A stretch of DNA of 64,000 bases from Acetobacteraceae bacterium (GTDB lineage Bacteria; Pseudomonadota; Alphaproteobacteria; Acetobacterales; Acetobacteraceae). Of the stretch, positions 17,663-25,530 are shown one piece after another (within the stretch, counting starts at the first letter, position 1; each line of letters starts with the position of its first letter). Below the pieces are notes generated by a model. That model was not told the DNA's origin and ran no database searches. It was given only the letters and a program-made list of their open reading frames with translations. The position numbers and the translations under genes were made by a program. The DNA lies in assembly GCA_947475245.1 (NCBI GenBank), contig CANJLW010000003.1, forward strand, positions 186,001 to 250,000, written 5' to 3'.

Positions 17663-19285
17663 CTAAAACGCGAGTTGCAGCCCGAACTGCGGCCCCAGCA
17701 AGGACCCGACCTGACCGACACGCGTCAGCGGAATGCCCCAGGTCAGGCGCAGCGCCGCCTGCCGGGTGACTTGCAGAACAACGCCGGGACCGACGCCGAT
17801 CAGCCCGACCCAGGATCGGCGCAACCCGGCGATCTCGCGGTGATTGGCGCCATACCCGATATCCATGAACACAAACGGGGTGAGCGTATCGGTGTCGGCA
17901 TCGAGATTGAGTGCCCGCGTCAGGCCGGTCGGGATCGGCGGCGCGCGCCATTCGTTCTGCAACAGCACGCCATGATCGCGGGTGACACCCTGCTCCACAA
18001 ACCCCCGCACAGACTGCACCCCACCAAAGCTCAATTGCTCGCTCGGCAACAGGATCGCGTCGCCGTACTGCGCGGTCAGGCGGGTGTTCCAGGCGAAACC
18101 GGCGGGCAACGGCGTCTGCCGCTCCACCGTCAGGCGGCCGTAGACATAGTTGGCGGCGGCACCGATCTGTTGGGTGGCGAAAGCCGTCGTATTGTTGCGC
18201 GCGAGCAGATGTCCGGGACTGCCGATAATGGCGACCACGAAAGCGGTGGAACCAAGCCCGTCGATCACTTGCCCGGCGTAGTCGAGCACGAACTGGCCGA
18301 TGTCGGTGGTGGTGGGGAATACCAGCACGCCGCCGGACAAAACGTTGCTGTTGGTCGACTTATAGTCGAACCCGACGTCAAGCCTGTGCGCCATGCGCGG
18401 CGTGCCGATCAACGGCATGGAATAGCGGATCGACACACCGACGGTTCGACCGTTGGTGGCGATGTCGTCGACGGACTCGCCACGGGTATCGGCCAGGCTG
18501 GCGGTCACGCCGATGGTATCGCGCCAGGGCAGGTCCGCGGTGTACCCGACGACGTGCTGACGCAGACGCAAAAGGTCGGGGCCGACGACGAAGTTGTAAG
18601 TAAGTTGGTCGCCCCGCCAAAAAGCGTTGCCCCAGGAGATACCCGCGCCCAGCCGATACAGGCCGGTGGACGATGTGCCGGTGTTGTCGAAGCCCAACCG
18701 ATACTCGACGGGCAACCGATCCTTGACGTCGAGCACCAGATCCGTATCGCCCGGACGCGCGCCGGTTGCCAGAAACGCGGTAGCCCTTCGGAACGGGTTT
18801 CGGTTGATCCAGCCGAGGTCGCCGGCCAGTGTCGCGGCGTCGAATGGCTCGCCCACCCGCATGCGCATCGCGTCGGTGTATTGATCGGCACCGAACCAGG
18901 TATGCCCCTCCACCCGGATCGCGCCGATCCGAAGCTCCTCGACGCGCACGCGCATGATCCCGCCGGCGATATCCTGCGCGGGGACGGAAACGGCGGCATA
19001 GGGACGGCCGTGGGCGTCCATCTGCGCCTGGACCGTGTCTCGCACGGCGTGGACCAACGCCTGATCGACGGCCTCGCCGAGGAACGGACGCAAGGCTTCC
19101 CGCGCCGCGTCGGTATCGAGCGCCGGGATCGCACCGACGTCGATCGGTGCCGACGGGGTTGCGCGGGCATCCGTCGGCGTCGTCAGCACGATGGCGCGCA
19201 ACGTTTCCGCCATCGCGCCGAACGGCGATGCCGTCAGCGCGAAGCAGAGGAAATGGCACAAAAGTAAGGAGCGGACGACGCGCAT
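17663..19285 (-). CDS. ShlB/FhaC/HecB family two-partner secretion pore (TpsB)
   Basis: 540 residues. A signal peptide (residues 1-26, ending GAMA) is followed by a POTRA-like region (about 95-185, with VRVEELRIGAIRVEG) and a long beta-rich domain ending in a terminal Phe (GLQLAF), as in 16-stranded outer-membrane pores. The conserved lid-lock region VRGFVEQGVTRDHG near residue 425 fits FhaC/ShlB proteins, which export and activate large haemolysins or adhesins. No TpsA exoprotein gene is next to it, so its cargo is not evident. Confidence 0.85.
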   Translation of the reverse strand: MRVVRSLLLCHFLCFALTASPFGAMAETLRAIVLTTPTDARATPSAPIDVGAIPALDTDAAREALRPFLGEAVDQALVHAVRDTVQAQMDAHGRPYAAVSVPAQDIAGGIMRVRVEELRIGAIRVEGHTWFGADQYTDAMRMRVGEPFDAATLAGDLGWINRNPFRRATAFLATGARPGDTDLVLDVKDRLPVEYRLGFDNTGTSSTGLYRLGAGISWGNAFWRGDQLTYNFVVGPDLLRLRQHVVGYTADLPWRDTIGVTASLADTRGESVDDIATNGRTVGVSIRYSMPLIGTPRMAHRLDVGFDYKSTNSNVLSGGVLVFPTTTDIGQFVLDYAGQVIDGLGSTAFVVAIIGSPGHLLARNNTTAFATQQIGAAANYVYGRLTVERQTPLPAGFAWNTRLTAQYGDAILLPSEQLSFGGVQSVRGFVEQGVTRDHGVLLQNEWRAPPIPTGLTRALNLDADTDTLTPFVFMDIGYGANHREIAGLRRSWVGLIGVGPGVVLQVTRQAALRLTWGIPLTRVGQVGSLLGPQFGLQLAF

Positions 19286-19396
19286 GCGGGCTATGGTAGC
19301 CGAACCGCGCCTCGCTGGGGATACGCGTGCGAACGCGGCCTTGCCACGGTGGCGCGAAGGGCTAGGGTGCCGCGCGACAGGTCAGGAGTGGGACAC

Positions 19397-20998
19397 ATGC
19401 GCCATTGGATCGTCGGGCTTTCCGCCCTGACGTGCGTCTCGGTCACGCCGGCTCTGGCCCAACCGGCGTCGGCCCAAGCGGCTTCAGCGCCGCCGACGAC
19501 GTTGAAGATCGGGATCGCGGGCGCGTTCACCTCCATGGACCCGCATTATCACAATGTCGGGCCGAACAATGTCCTGACGGAGTATGTGTTCGATCGGCTG
19601 GTGCGGTTCGATCCGTCCTTTAAGCCGGAAGCGTCGCTGGCCGTATCCTGGCGTGCGATCGACGACAAGACGTGGGAGTTCCAGCTTCGCAAGGGCGTGA
19701 AGTTCCACGACGGCACGCCGTTCACCGCCGACGACGTCGTGTTCACGTTCAGCCGCATCCCCAAGCTGCTGATCAGCCCATCGAGCTTCATCTTCGCGAT
19801 CAAGCCGGTGGAACGCATCGAGGTCGTGGACGACCATACCATCCGGTTCCACACCGCCCAGCCGGTGCCGCTGCTGCCGTTCAATCTGGCGGCGGTGCGG
19901 ATCGTGTCGCGCAAGCATGGCGACGGCGCGGGCACCGGGGCCTATAACACCCTGAAAGCGGCCATAGGCACCGGCCCGTACCGCCCCGTCGAATTCGCCG
20001 TCGCCGAACGCGCGCGGTTCGAGCGTAACGACGATTGGTGGGGCAAGGCCCCGGCCTGGGCCACGATCGACTACCGCTCCATCGGCAACGACGCGACCCG
20101 GCTCGCGGCCCTGCAAACCGGGGAGTTCGACATCGTCGATCAGGTGCCGACCCGCGATGTGGAAGAACTGCGCAAGAGCCCGAAGCTCAACATCGTTTCC
20201 ACACCCGGTCAGCGGCTGATTTTCCTGTCGCCGGATATCGGCCGGAAGGAAACCCTGTGGGCGACCGGACCCAACGGCAAGCCGCTGCCGACGAACCCGT
20301 TGCAGGACGTGCGGGTGCGCCGCGCGCTGTCGATAGCGATCAACCGCGACGGCATCCGCGACCGGATCATGGACGGATTCGCCGCGCCGACCGGGCAATT
20401 GATGCCGGTGGGCGCCAGCGGCTACATCGCCTCTATTTCGCCCGACCGCTACGACCCCGAGACCGCGAAGAAGCTGTTGGCGGAGGCCGGGTTTCCCGAA
20501 GGCTTTGGCCTGACTCTGCACGGCCCCAACAACCGCTATGTCAACGACAGCAAGATCGTGGAGGCGGTGGCGCAGATGTGGACGCGGATCGGCGTGAAGA
20601 CGCAGGTCGACACGATGCCCGCCGCCACCCTGTTCAGCCGAGCGCTACGGGCGGAATTCACGATACGGCTGACGGGATGGGCGAGCGATACGGGGGAAGC
20701 GAGCAGCAGCCTGACGGAACTGATCGCGTCGTCCAACCCTTCGAAGGGCCGCGGCGTCGTGTTCGATCCCGCGCGCTATCTGAACCCAAAGGTAGACGAG
20801 CTTGTCGAACAGTCGCTGGCCACGATCGATCTGGACAAGCGGGAGGCTCTGTACCGTGAGGCCGAAACTCTGGCGCTGCCCGATCTGCCGATTATCCCGC
20901 TGCATCATCAGGTGAATGTGTTCGGTTTGCGCAAGGGCCTGGTGTTCCGGATGCGCATGCAGGAAGGCATTCGCGCCTGGGACGTCGATCCCGAATAG
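19397..20998 (+). CDS. ABC transporter substrate-binding protein, family 5
   Basis: 533 residues. A Sec signal peptide ends near PALA-QP (residues 1-21). SBP_bac_5 features include DDKTWEFQLRKGVKFHDGTPFTADDV and LQTGEFDIVDQVPTRDVEEL. CAGGAG lies 8 bases before the ATG at 19397; the extra 16 codons upstream look untranslated. It probably delivers a peptide-like or other solute to an ABC importer, but none is encoded nearby. It diverges from the TpsB gene. Confidence 0.87.
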   Translation: MRHWIVGLSALTCVSVTPALAQPASAQAASAPPTTLKIGIAGAFTSMDPHYHNVGPNNVLTEYVFDRLVRFDPSFKPEASLAVSWRAIDDKTWEFQLRKGVKFHDGTPFTADDVVFTFSRIPKLLISPSSFIFAIKPVERIEVVDDHTIRFHTAQPVPLLPFNLAAVRIVSRKHGDGAGTGAYNTLKAAIGTGPYRPVEFAVAERARFERNDDWWGKAPAWATIDYRSIGNDATRLAALQTGEFDIVDQVPTRDVEELRKSPKLNIVSTPGQRLIFLSPDIGRKETLWATGPNGKPLPTNPLQDVRVRRALSIAINRDGIRDRIMDGFAAPTGQLMPVGASGYIASISPDRYDPETAKKLLAEAGFPEGFGLTLHGPNNRYVNDSKIVEAVAQMWTRIGVKTQVDTMPAATLFSRALRAEFTIRLTGWASDTGEASSSLTELIASSNPSKGRGVVFDPARYLNPKVDELVEQSLATIDLDKREALYREAETLALPDLPIIPLHHQVNVFGLRKGLVFRMRMQEGIRAWDVDPE

Positions 20999-21102
20999 CC
21001 GTCTGAATCAGCCTTGGCACCCCGCTTTGGAACGTTTGCTTGACAGCGTGGGGGGCCATGGGCTTGATCCGCCGCGATCCAGCACCGGAGATCGATCGTC
21101 AT

Positions 21103-21876
21103 ATGGCAGCCGCCAAGGCCCACCGCACTCAGAACGTCTGGGTCGAGAATATCAAGACAATCGTCTATGCCGGCCTGATCGCCGTCGTGGTGCGCACGGT
21201 TGCATTCGAACCGTTCAACATCCCATCGGGCAGCATGATCCCCACGCTGCTGGTCGGCGATTATCTGTTCGTTTCGAAATACAGCTATGGGTATTCTCGC
21301 TTCTCGATGCCCTTCGCGCCGAACCTGTTCAGCGGACGCATCTTCGAATCGCCGCCCAAACGCGGCGATGTGGCGGTGTTCAAGTACCCCCGCGACAACT
21401 CCACCGACTATATCAAGCGGATCGTCGGCCTGCCCGGCGACCGGGTGCAGGTGCGCCAGGGCCAGCTTTACATCAACGGCCAGGTCGCGCCGCGCCAGTC
21501 GCAAGGCAATTACGAGACGAATGACGGCGGTATCCGCAAGGTCGTGCGCCGCTATACCGAATCCCTGCCCAACGGCTCGAAACACGACATCCTGAAAGAG
21601 ACCGACGGGCTTGAGGGCGGTCGCCGCCTGGACGTCGATCCCAATAACACGCCGGAATACACCGTCCCGGCCGGGCACGTCTTCGCCATGGGCGACAACC
21701 GCGACAATTCCGCCGACAGCCGCTATATGAACGGCGTAGGCTTCGTTCCGATCGAAAATCTGGTGGGCCGGGCGGAGTTCCTGTTCTTCTCGGTGGGCGA
21801 CAAATACCCGTGGTGGCAGTTCTGGCAATGGCCGTTCGAAATCCGCTGGTCCCGGCTGCTGTCGGCCGTCCGTTGA
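21103..21876 (+). CDS. lepB: Signal peptidase I
   Basis: 257 residues from ATG 21103. One N-terminal membrane helix (about 18-35) anchors a periplasmic protease domain. The catalytic Ser44 lies in NIPSGSMIPTLL and the general-base Lys105 in YIKRIVGLPGD; the conserved box GHVFAMGDNRDNSADSR is present. It removes signal peptides from exported proteins. The sequence YGYSRFSMPFAPN is typical of alphaproteobacterial LepB. ATG 21058 and a TTG at 21040 are alternative starts, but the extra residues are not family-like. First gene of the conserved lepB-rnc-era operon. Confidence 0.95.
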   Translation: MAAAKAHRTQNVWVENIKTIVYAGLIAVVVRTVAFEPFNIPSGSMIPTLLVGDYLFVSKYSYGYSRFSMPFAPNLFSGRIFESPPKRGDVAVFKYPRDNSTDYIKRIVGLPGDRVQVRQGQLYINGQVAPRQSQGNYETNDGGIRKVVRRYTESLPNGSKHDILKETDGLEGGRRLDVDPNNTPEYTVPAGHVFAMGDNRDNSADSRYMNGVGFVPIENLVGRAEFLFFSVGDKYPWWQFWQWPFEIRWSRLLSAVR

Positions 21877-21901
21877 CCGCTTCGACCGCCGGACGCCGCG
21901 A

Positions 21902-22573
21902 TTGAGCGCAACGTTCGAAACCATCCTCGGGCACGCATTCCAACGTCCCGAGTTGCTGCGTGAAGCGCTGACCCATCGCTCCGTCCTCCAAGGCCGCAGC
22001 CGCCATCGCGGCTCCAACGAACGGTTGGAGTTCGTGGGCGATCGCGTGCTGGGTCTGGTGATGGCCGAATGGCTCGCCGAACGCTTCCCCGACGAACAGG
22101 AAGGCCAGCTTGGCCCCCGCCTCGCTCGGCTGGTATCGCAGCCCGTCCTGGCACAGGTCGCCGACGATGTCGGGCTGGCCGCCGCCCTGTCCGTCGCGCC
22201 GGGCGAGGAACGCGCCGGCGTCAAAAAGCAAGCCACCGTGCTGGCCGATGCGTTGGAAGCGTCGTTGGGCGCGCTTTACCTCGACGGCGGGCTGGACGTG
22301 GCGCGCGCGTTCATCCGGCGCGCCTGGGACCGCGCCATGACCGAACAGGTCGATCCGCCGGAAGATGCCAAGACCGGCCTGCAGATCTGGGCGCAGAAGC
22401 GCGGGCTGCCGCTGCCGACATACAAGGAAGCCGCGCGGTCCGGACCGCCGCACGCGCCCATCTTCACGGTCCAGGTGTCGGTCGGGGCCACGACCGGCAC
22501 GGGCAGCGGCGCCAGCAAGCGCGCCGCCGAACAGCAGGCCGCCGAAACCCTGATGCGGAGCCTGAAATCATGA
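21902..22573 (+). CDS. rnc: Ribonuclease III
   Basis: 223 residues, starting at TTG 21902. The RNase III signature NERLEFVGDRVL spans residues 39-50 with the metal-binding Glu and Asp, and the second catalytic acidic pair lies near LADALEASLGALYLDGG. A double-stranded RNA-binding domain occupies about residues 150-220. It cleaves dsRNA in rRNA maturation and mRNA decay. It follows lepB by 25 bases and overlaps era by ATGA, so it is co-translated. Confidence 0.96.
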   Translation: MSATFETILGHAFQRPELLREALTHRSVLQGRSRHRGSNERLEFVGDRVLGLVMAEWLAERFPDEQEGQLGPRLARLVSQPVLAQVADDVGLAAALSVAPGEERAGVKKQATVLADALEASLGALYLDGGLDVARAFIRRAWDRAMTEQVDPPEDAKTGLQIWAQKRGLPLPTYKEAARSGPPHAPIFTVQVSVGATTGTGSGASKRAAEQQAAETLMRSLKS

Positions 22574-23463
22574 CCACTCGCTGCGGCTTCGTCGCCATCG
22601 TCGGCGCGCCCAATGCCGGCAAATCCACACTGCTGAACCGCCTGACCGGTGCCAAGCTGTCGATCGTCACGCCCAAGGCGCAGACCACCCGCTTTCGCGT
22701 GCTGGGCATCCTGATGCGGGACACCAGTCAGGTTCTGCTGGTCGACACGCCCGGCATCTTCCAGCCCAAGCGCAAGCTCGACCGCGCCATGGTCAATGCC
22801 GCCTGGACCGGCGCCGCCGACGCCGATCTGACCGTGCTGCTGGTCGACGCCAAGGCCGGCGCGACCAAATCCGTCCGCGACATAGCGACCAAACTCGGCG
22901 AAGCCGGCCGGCGCTGCTGGCTGGTCATGAACAAGATCGACACGATCGAGGTGCAGGCGCTGCTGCCGCTGACCGCCACGCTCAGCCAATTGGCGACGTT
23001 CGAGGAAACCTTCATGGTCAGCGCCGTCAACGGCGACGGGATCGACCGGCTGTTATCCGCACTGGCCGCCGCCGTGCCGGAAGGGCCATACCTGTATCCC
23101 GAGGACGACCTGACCGATCTGCCCGACCGGTTGCTGGCGGCGGAAATCGTGCGGGAGCAAATCTTCCTGCAAACCTACGAAGAAGTACCCTATGCCGCCA
23201 CGGTCGAGACCGAGAGCTTCAAGGAGCGCAAGGACGGTTCCGTCCGCATCGACGCCACCATCTACGTCACCCGCGCGGGCCACAAGGGCATCCTGATCGG
23301 CGACCGCGGTGCCCGCATCAAAGCCATCGGCGCCCGTGCTCGGCATGATCTGTCGGGGCTGCTCGACCGCACCGTGCATCTGTTCCTGAACGTCAAGCAG
23401 CGCACCGGCTGGGACGAGGAAGGGGCGCGGCTGCGGGCCATCGGATTGGACGATCCCGGCTAA
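22570..23463 (+). CDS. era: GTPase Era
   Basis: 297 residues, the usual size. GTPase motifs are in order: G1 GAPNAGKST at 12-20, G3 DTPG, and G4 NKID; the C-terminal KH RNA-binding domain follows (GHKGILIGDRGARIKAIG). Era binds the 3' end of 16S rRNA and helps assemble the 30S subunit. The ATG overlaps the rnc stop, fixing the start despite an open frame further upstream. Confidence 0.96.
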   Translation: MTTRCGFVAIVGAPNAGKSTLLNRLTGAKLSIVTPKAQTTRFRVLGILMRDTSQVLLVDTPGIFQPKRKLDRAMVNAAWTGAADADLTVLLVDAKAGATKSVRDIATKLGEAGRRCWLVMNKIDTIEVQALLPLTATLSQLATFEETFMVSAVNGDGIDRLLSALAAAVPEGPYLYPEDDLTDLPDRLLAAEIVREQIFLQTYEEVPYAATVETESFKERKDGSVRIDATIYVTRAGHKGILIGDRGARIKAIGARARHDLSGLLDRTVHLFLNVKQRTGWDEEGARLRAIGLDDPG

Positions 23464-23491
23464 TTCCGCCATTATATCAACGTATTAACCG

Positions 23492-23514
23492 CGCTCGGCG
23501 CAAAACGCCGAGCG
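23492..23514. terminator. Hairpin between era and the convergent DUF3126 gene
   Basis: CGCTCGGCG and CGCCGAGCG pair perfectly over 9 bases around a CAAAA loop, 28 bases after the era stop and 16 bases before the end of the convergent gene. Position suggests a shared terminator, although neither side has a clear T-run. Confidence 0.5.
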
Positions 23515-23529
23515 GTCTGCGGGTGGTGG

Positions 23530-23772
23530 TTAGCGTTTGGCCTTGGAGACGGTTTTCGGCGGCGGCGGCAGGTCTTCTTCCAGCACGGTGATGTGCAGGG
23601 CGTAAGAAATCTCCCCATCGTCGGTGTCGCGATGGATCGTGCCGATGATCTCGTCATCGACCGCCAGTTCCACCGACATGTTCGCGCGCTTGGGCGGCAC
23701 GATGCGCAGACGGTCAGAGCCGAGCAGACGGCGGAGATAGGTTTGGACGCGGTCGATATCGGTCGGGGTCAT
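23530..23772 (-). CDS. DUF3126 family protein
   Basis: 80 residues. The pattern TDIDRVQTYLRRLLGSDRLRIVPPK, then DEIIGTIHRDTDDGEISYALHITVLEEDLP, matches the small alphaproteobacterial family DUF3126, whose function is not known. The ATG at 23772 is preferred to a TTG one codon upstream. It converges with era and is followed by a short basic tail. Confidence 0.78.
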   Translation of the reverse strand: MTPTDIDRVQTYLRRLLGSDRLRIVPPKRANMSVELAVDDEIIGTIHRDTDDGEISYALHITVLEEDLPPPPKTVSKAKR

Positions 23773-23841
23773 CAATAAGGTCTCATTCGGTGTCTCTGCC
23801 GCTTCCTCTGCCCTGCCCCGCGCGGCGAGTCCAGAGATCGA

Positions 23842-24435
23842 TCATTGCATGGGCCGAGCACCGACCATGCGCAGGGCCAGATCGCCCATGCGCGCCACCA
23901 TGTCGTCCATCGGCAGGCGGCCGTTGGCGCGGTGCCACGTATAGGCCCATGAAATCATGCCGCCGATCGCCAGGGCGGCCAGGTTGACGTCGGGAATGTC
24001 GAACTCCCCCGCCTCTACCCCGGCGCGCAGCATCTGCGACAGAACGCGGTCGAACTGCTTCCGCAGCGCGGTGATTTCGTCCAACGCCTGCTGGGAGAGG
24101 TTTTTTTCCTCCCGAAAGAAAATCGCGATGTTTGCCTGGCGTTGCAGCACGACGCGGGTGAAGCCGACCACCGCGCGATACAGGCGCTGTGTGGCCGTCC
24201 CCTCCGACTCGGCGCCTTCGGACACCGCGGCCAGCGACATTTCGATGGTCGGTTTGCACAGCGCCGCCAGCAATTCCACCTTGCTGCGGAAGTGCGTGTA
24301 GATAAACGGCTTCGTCACGCCCAACTCGGCCGCGATGTCGTCCAGCGTCGTTCCGCTGAAGCCGCGCGCGTAAAAAAGCTTCACGGCCTCTTCCAGAATA
24401 CGCTCGCGCTTGTAGGCCAGGATCTCTTCACGCAT
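23842..24435 (-). CDS. TetR/AcrR family transcriptional regulator
   Basis: 197 residues. The N-terminal helix-turn-helix is clear: RERILEEAVKLFYARGFSGTTLDDIAAELGVTKPFIYTHFRSKVELL (split across about residues 10-56). The C-terminal domain is the usual variable ligand-binding helical bundle. It diverges from the SDR gene 101 bases away, and a perfect inverted repeat lies between them, so it probably represses the SDR gene and perhaps itself until a small ligand binds. Confidence 0.9.
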   Translation of the reverse strand: MREEILAYKRERILEEAVKLFYARGFSGTTLDDIAAELGVTKPFIYTHFRSKVELLAALCKPTIEMSLAAVSEGAESEGTATQRLYRAVVGFTRVVLQRQANIAIFFREEKNLSQQALDEITALRKQFDRVLSQMLRAGVEAGEFDIPDVNLAALAIGGMISWAYTWHRANGRLPMDDMVARMGDLALRMVGARPMQ

Positions 24436-24491
24436 GCGGTTTCGCCACTCGTTTGTTCCCCATGCTATCGGTATCCAGACTGGATTGAAAG

Positions 24492-24507
24492 GCTACCGTC
24501 CGGTAGC
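24492..24507. promoter_or_regulatory. Probable TetR-family operator
   Basis: GCTACCG-TC-CGGTAGC is a perfect 7-base inverted repeat. It lies 30 bases before the SDR start, directly after a possible -35 element (TTGAAA at 24485-24490), so a bound repressor would block the promoter. The adjacent divergent gene encodes a TetR-type protein. Confidence 0.7.
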
Positions 24508-24536
24508 GTCTGTAAACCAAAAACCAGGAGGATACG

Positions 24537-25304
24537 ATGGCAGGATTGTTGGATGGCAAATCGGCGCTGATTACCGGCGGCGGCGGCGGCATCGGGCGCG
24601 CGACGGCGCTGATTTTCGCGCGGGAGGGCGCGCGTATCGCCGTCGCCGATGCGTCGGAAGAAGCCGCTTCGCAGACCGTCGCGCTGGTTAACGCGGCGGG
24701 CGGACAGGCGATTTCCCTTGGCGGGGATGTGACCGACAGCGCGCAGGTGCAGGCGATGATCGCATCCGTGGTCAGCGCGTTCGGGCGCATCGATTGCGCG
24801 TTCAACAATGCCGGCATCGCGGGATACCAGGTCGGCGCGTCGGGCAAGAAGACGCATGAATGGTCGGATGACGCGTTCGACCGGATGATCGGCGTTAATC
24901 TTAAGGGCGTGTGGCTGTGCATGAAGCACCAGATTCCCCAGATGATCGCGCAGGGCGGCGGCAAGATCGTCAATACCGGATCGATCGCCGGGTTGATCGG
25001 CCTGCCCACGTCATCCGCCTATGTCGCCTCCAAGCACGGCGTGCTCGGCCTGACGAAGACGGCGGCGCTGGAATACGCGGCGGACAATATCCGGGTGAAC
25101 GCGGTGTGCCCCGGTTATATCGAAACCAAGATGACCGAGGACACGATGCGCCGAAAGGGGGAGCAACTGATGAACCAGGTGCCGTTCGGCCGCATGGGTA
25201 AGCCGGAGGAAATCGGGGAGATGGTGCTGTGGCTGTGCAGCGACCGCAGTTCCTATGTCAGCGGCGCCTGTTACAACGTGGATGGCGGCTATATGGCGAT
25301 CTGA
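24537..25304 (+). CDS. SDR family oxidoreductase
   Basis: 255 residues, a classical short-chain dehydrogenase. The nucleotide-binding motif TGGGGGIGRA is near residues 14-22, NNAG near 88, the catalytic Ser in NTGSIAG near 143 and the Tyr-x3-Lys pair in SAYVASKHG near 156-160. The Asp after strand 2 (VADASEE) favours NAD(H). The substrate is an unknown alcohol or ketone. AGGAGG lies before the ATG. Control by the divergent TetR regulator is likely from the intervening operator. Confidence 0.9.
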   Translation: MAGLLDGKSALITGGGGGIGRATALIFAREGARIAVADASEEAASQTVALVNAAGGQAISLGGDVTDSAQVQAMIASVVSAFGRIDCAFNNAGIAGYQVGASGKKTHEWSDDAFDRMIGVNLKGVWLCMKHQIPQMIAQGGGKIVNTGSIAGLIGLPTSSAYVASKHGVLGLTKTAALEYAADNIRVNAVCPGYIETKMTEDTMRRKGEQLMNQVPFGRMGKPEEIGEMVLWLCSDRSSYVSGACYNVDGGYMAI

Positions 25305-25317
25305 GGGCGCTTTGTCC

Positions 25318-25351
25318 GTGACGCCGAGCTTAACGGGCAGTTCGGCGTCAC
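25318..25351 (+). terminator. Hairpin downstream of the SDR gene
   Basis: GTGACGCCGA and TCGGCGTCAC form a perfect 10-base stem with a 14-base loop, 13 bases after the SDR stop. The downstream sequence is only modestly T-rich, so termination may be Rho-assisted. Confidence 0.5.
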
Positions 25352-25530
25352 GTGTGCCTGGGCGTTTTGCGGGGGCTGCGGATCGGCGATCCGTGCCTTT
25401 GTGAGACCGCGAAGGCTTTTAAAGCCATCCACGCGGCGGCCGATCTGAGGGGCATGGGGCGCGACCGTGCTTGGATTGGTGCGCAATTGTCGCCTGTTGC
25501 GTGCCGTTCGGCACCTTGGTGGGCGGGTCG
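25352..25530. other. Non-coding spacer
   Basis: About 180 bases between the SDR terminator-like hairpin and the end of the convergent membrane-protein gene. No gene, RNA or repeat was recognised. Confidence 0.4.

Noticed and set aside
21040-21102. Longer LepB starting at TTG 21040 or ATG 21058
   Set aside because: The added residues do not resemble LepB N-termini; ATG 21103 gives a normal length and start.
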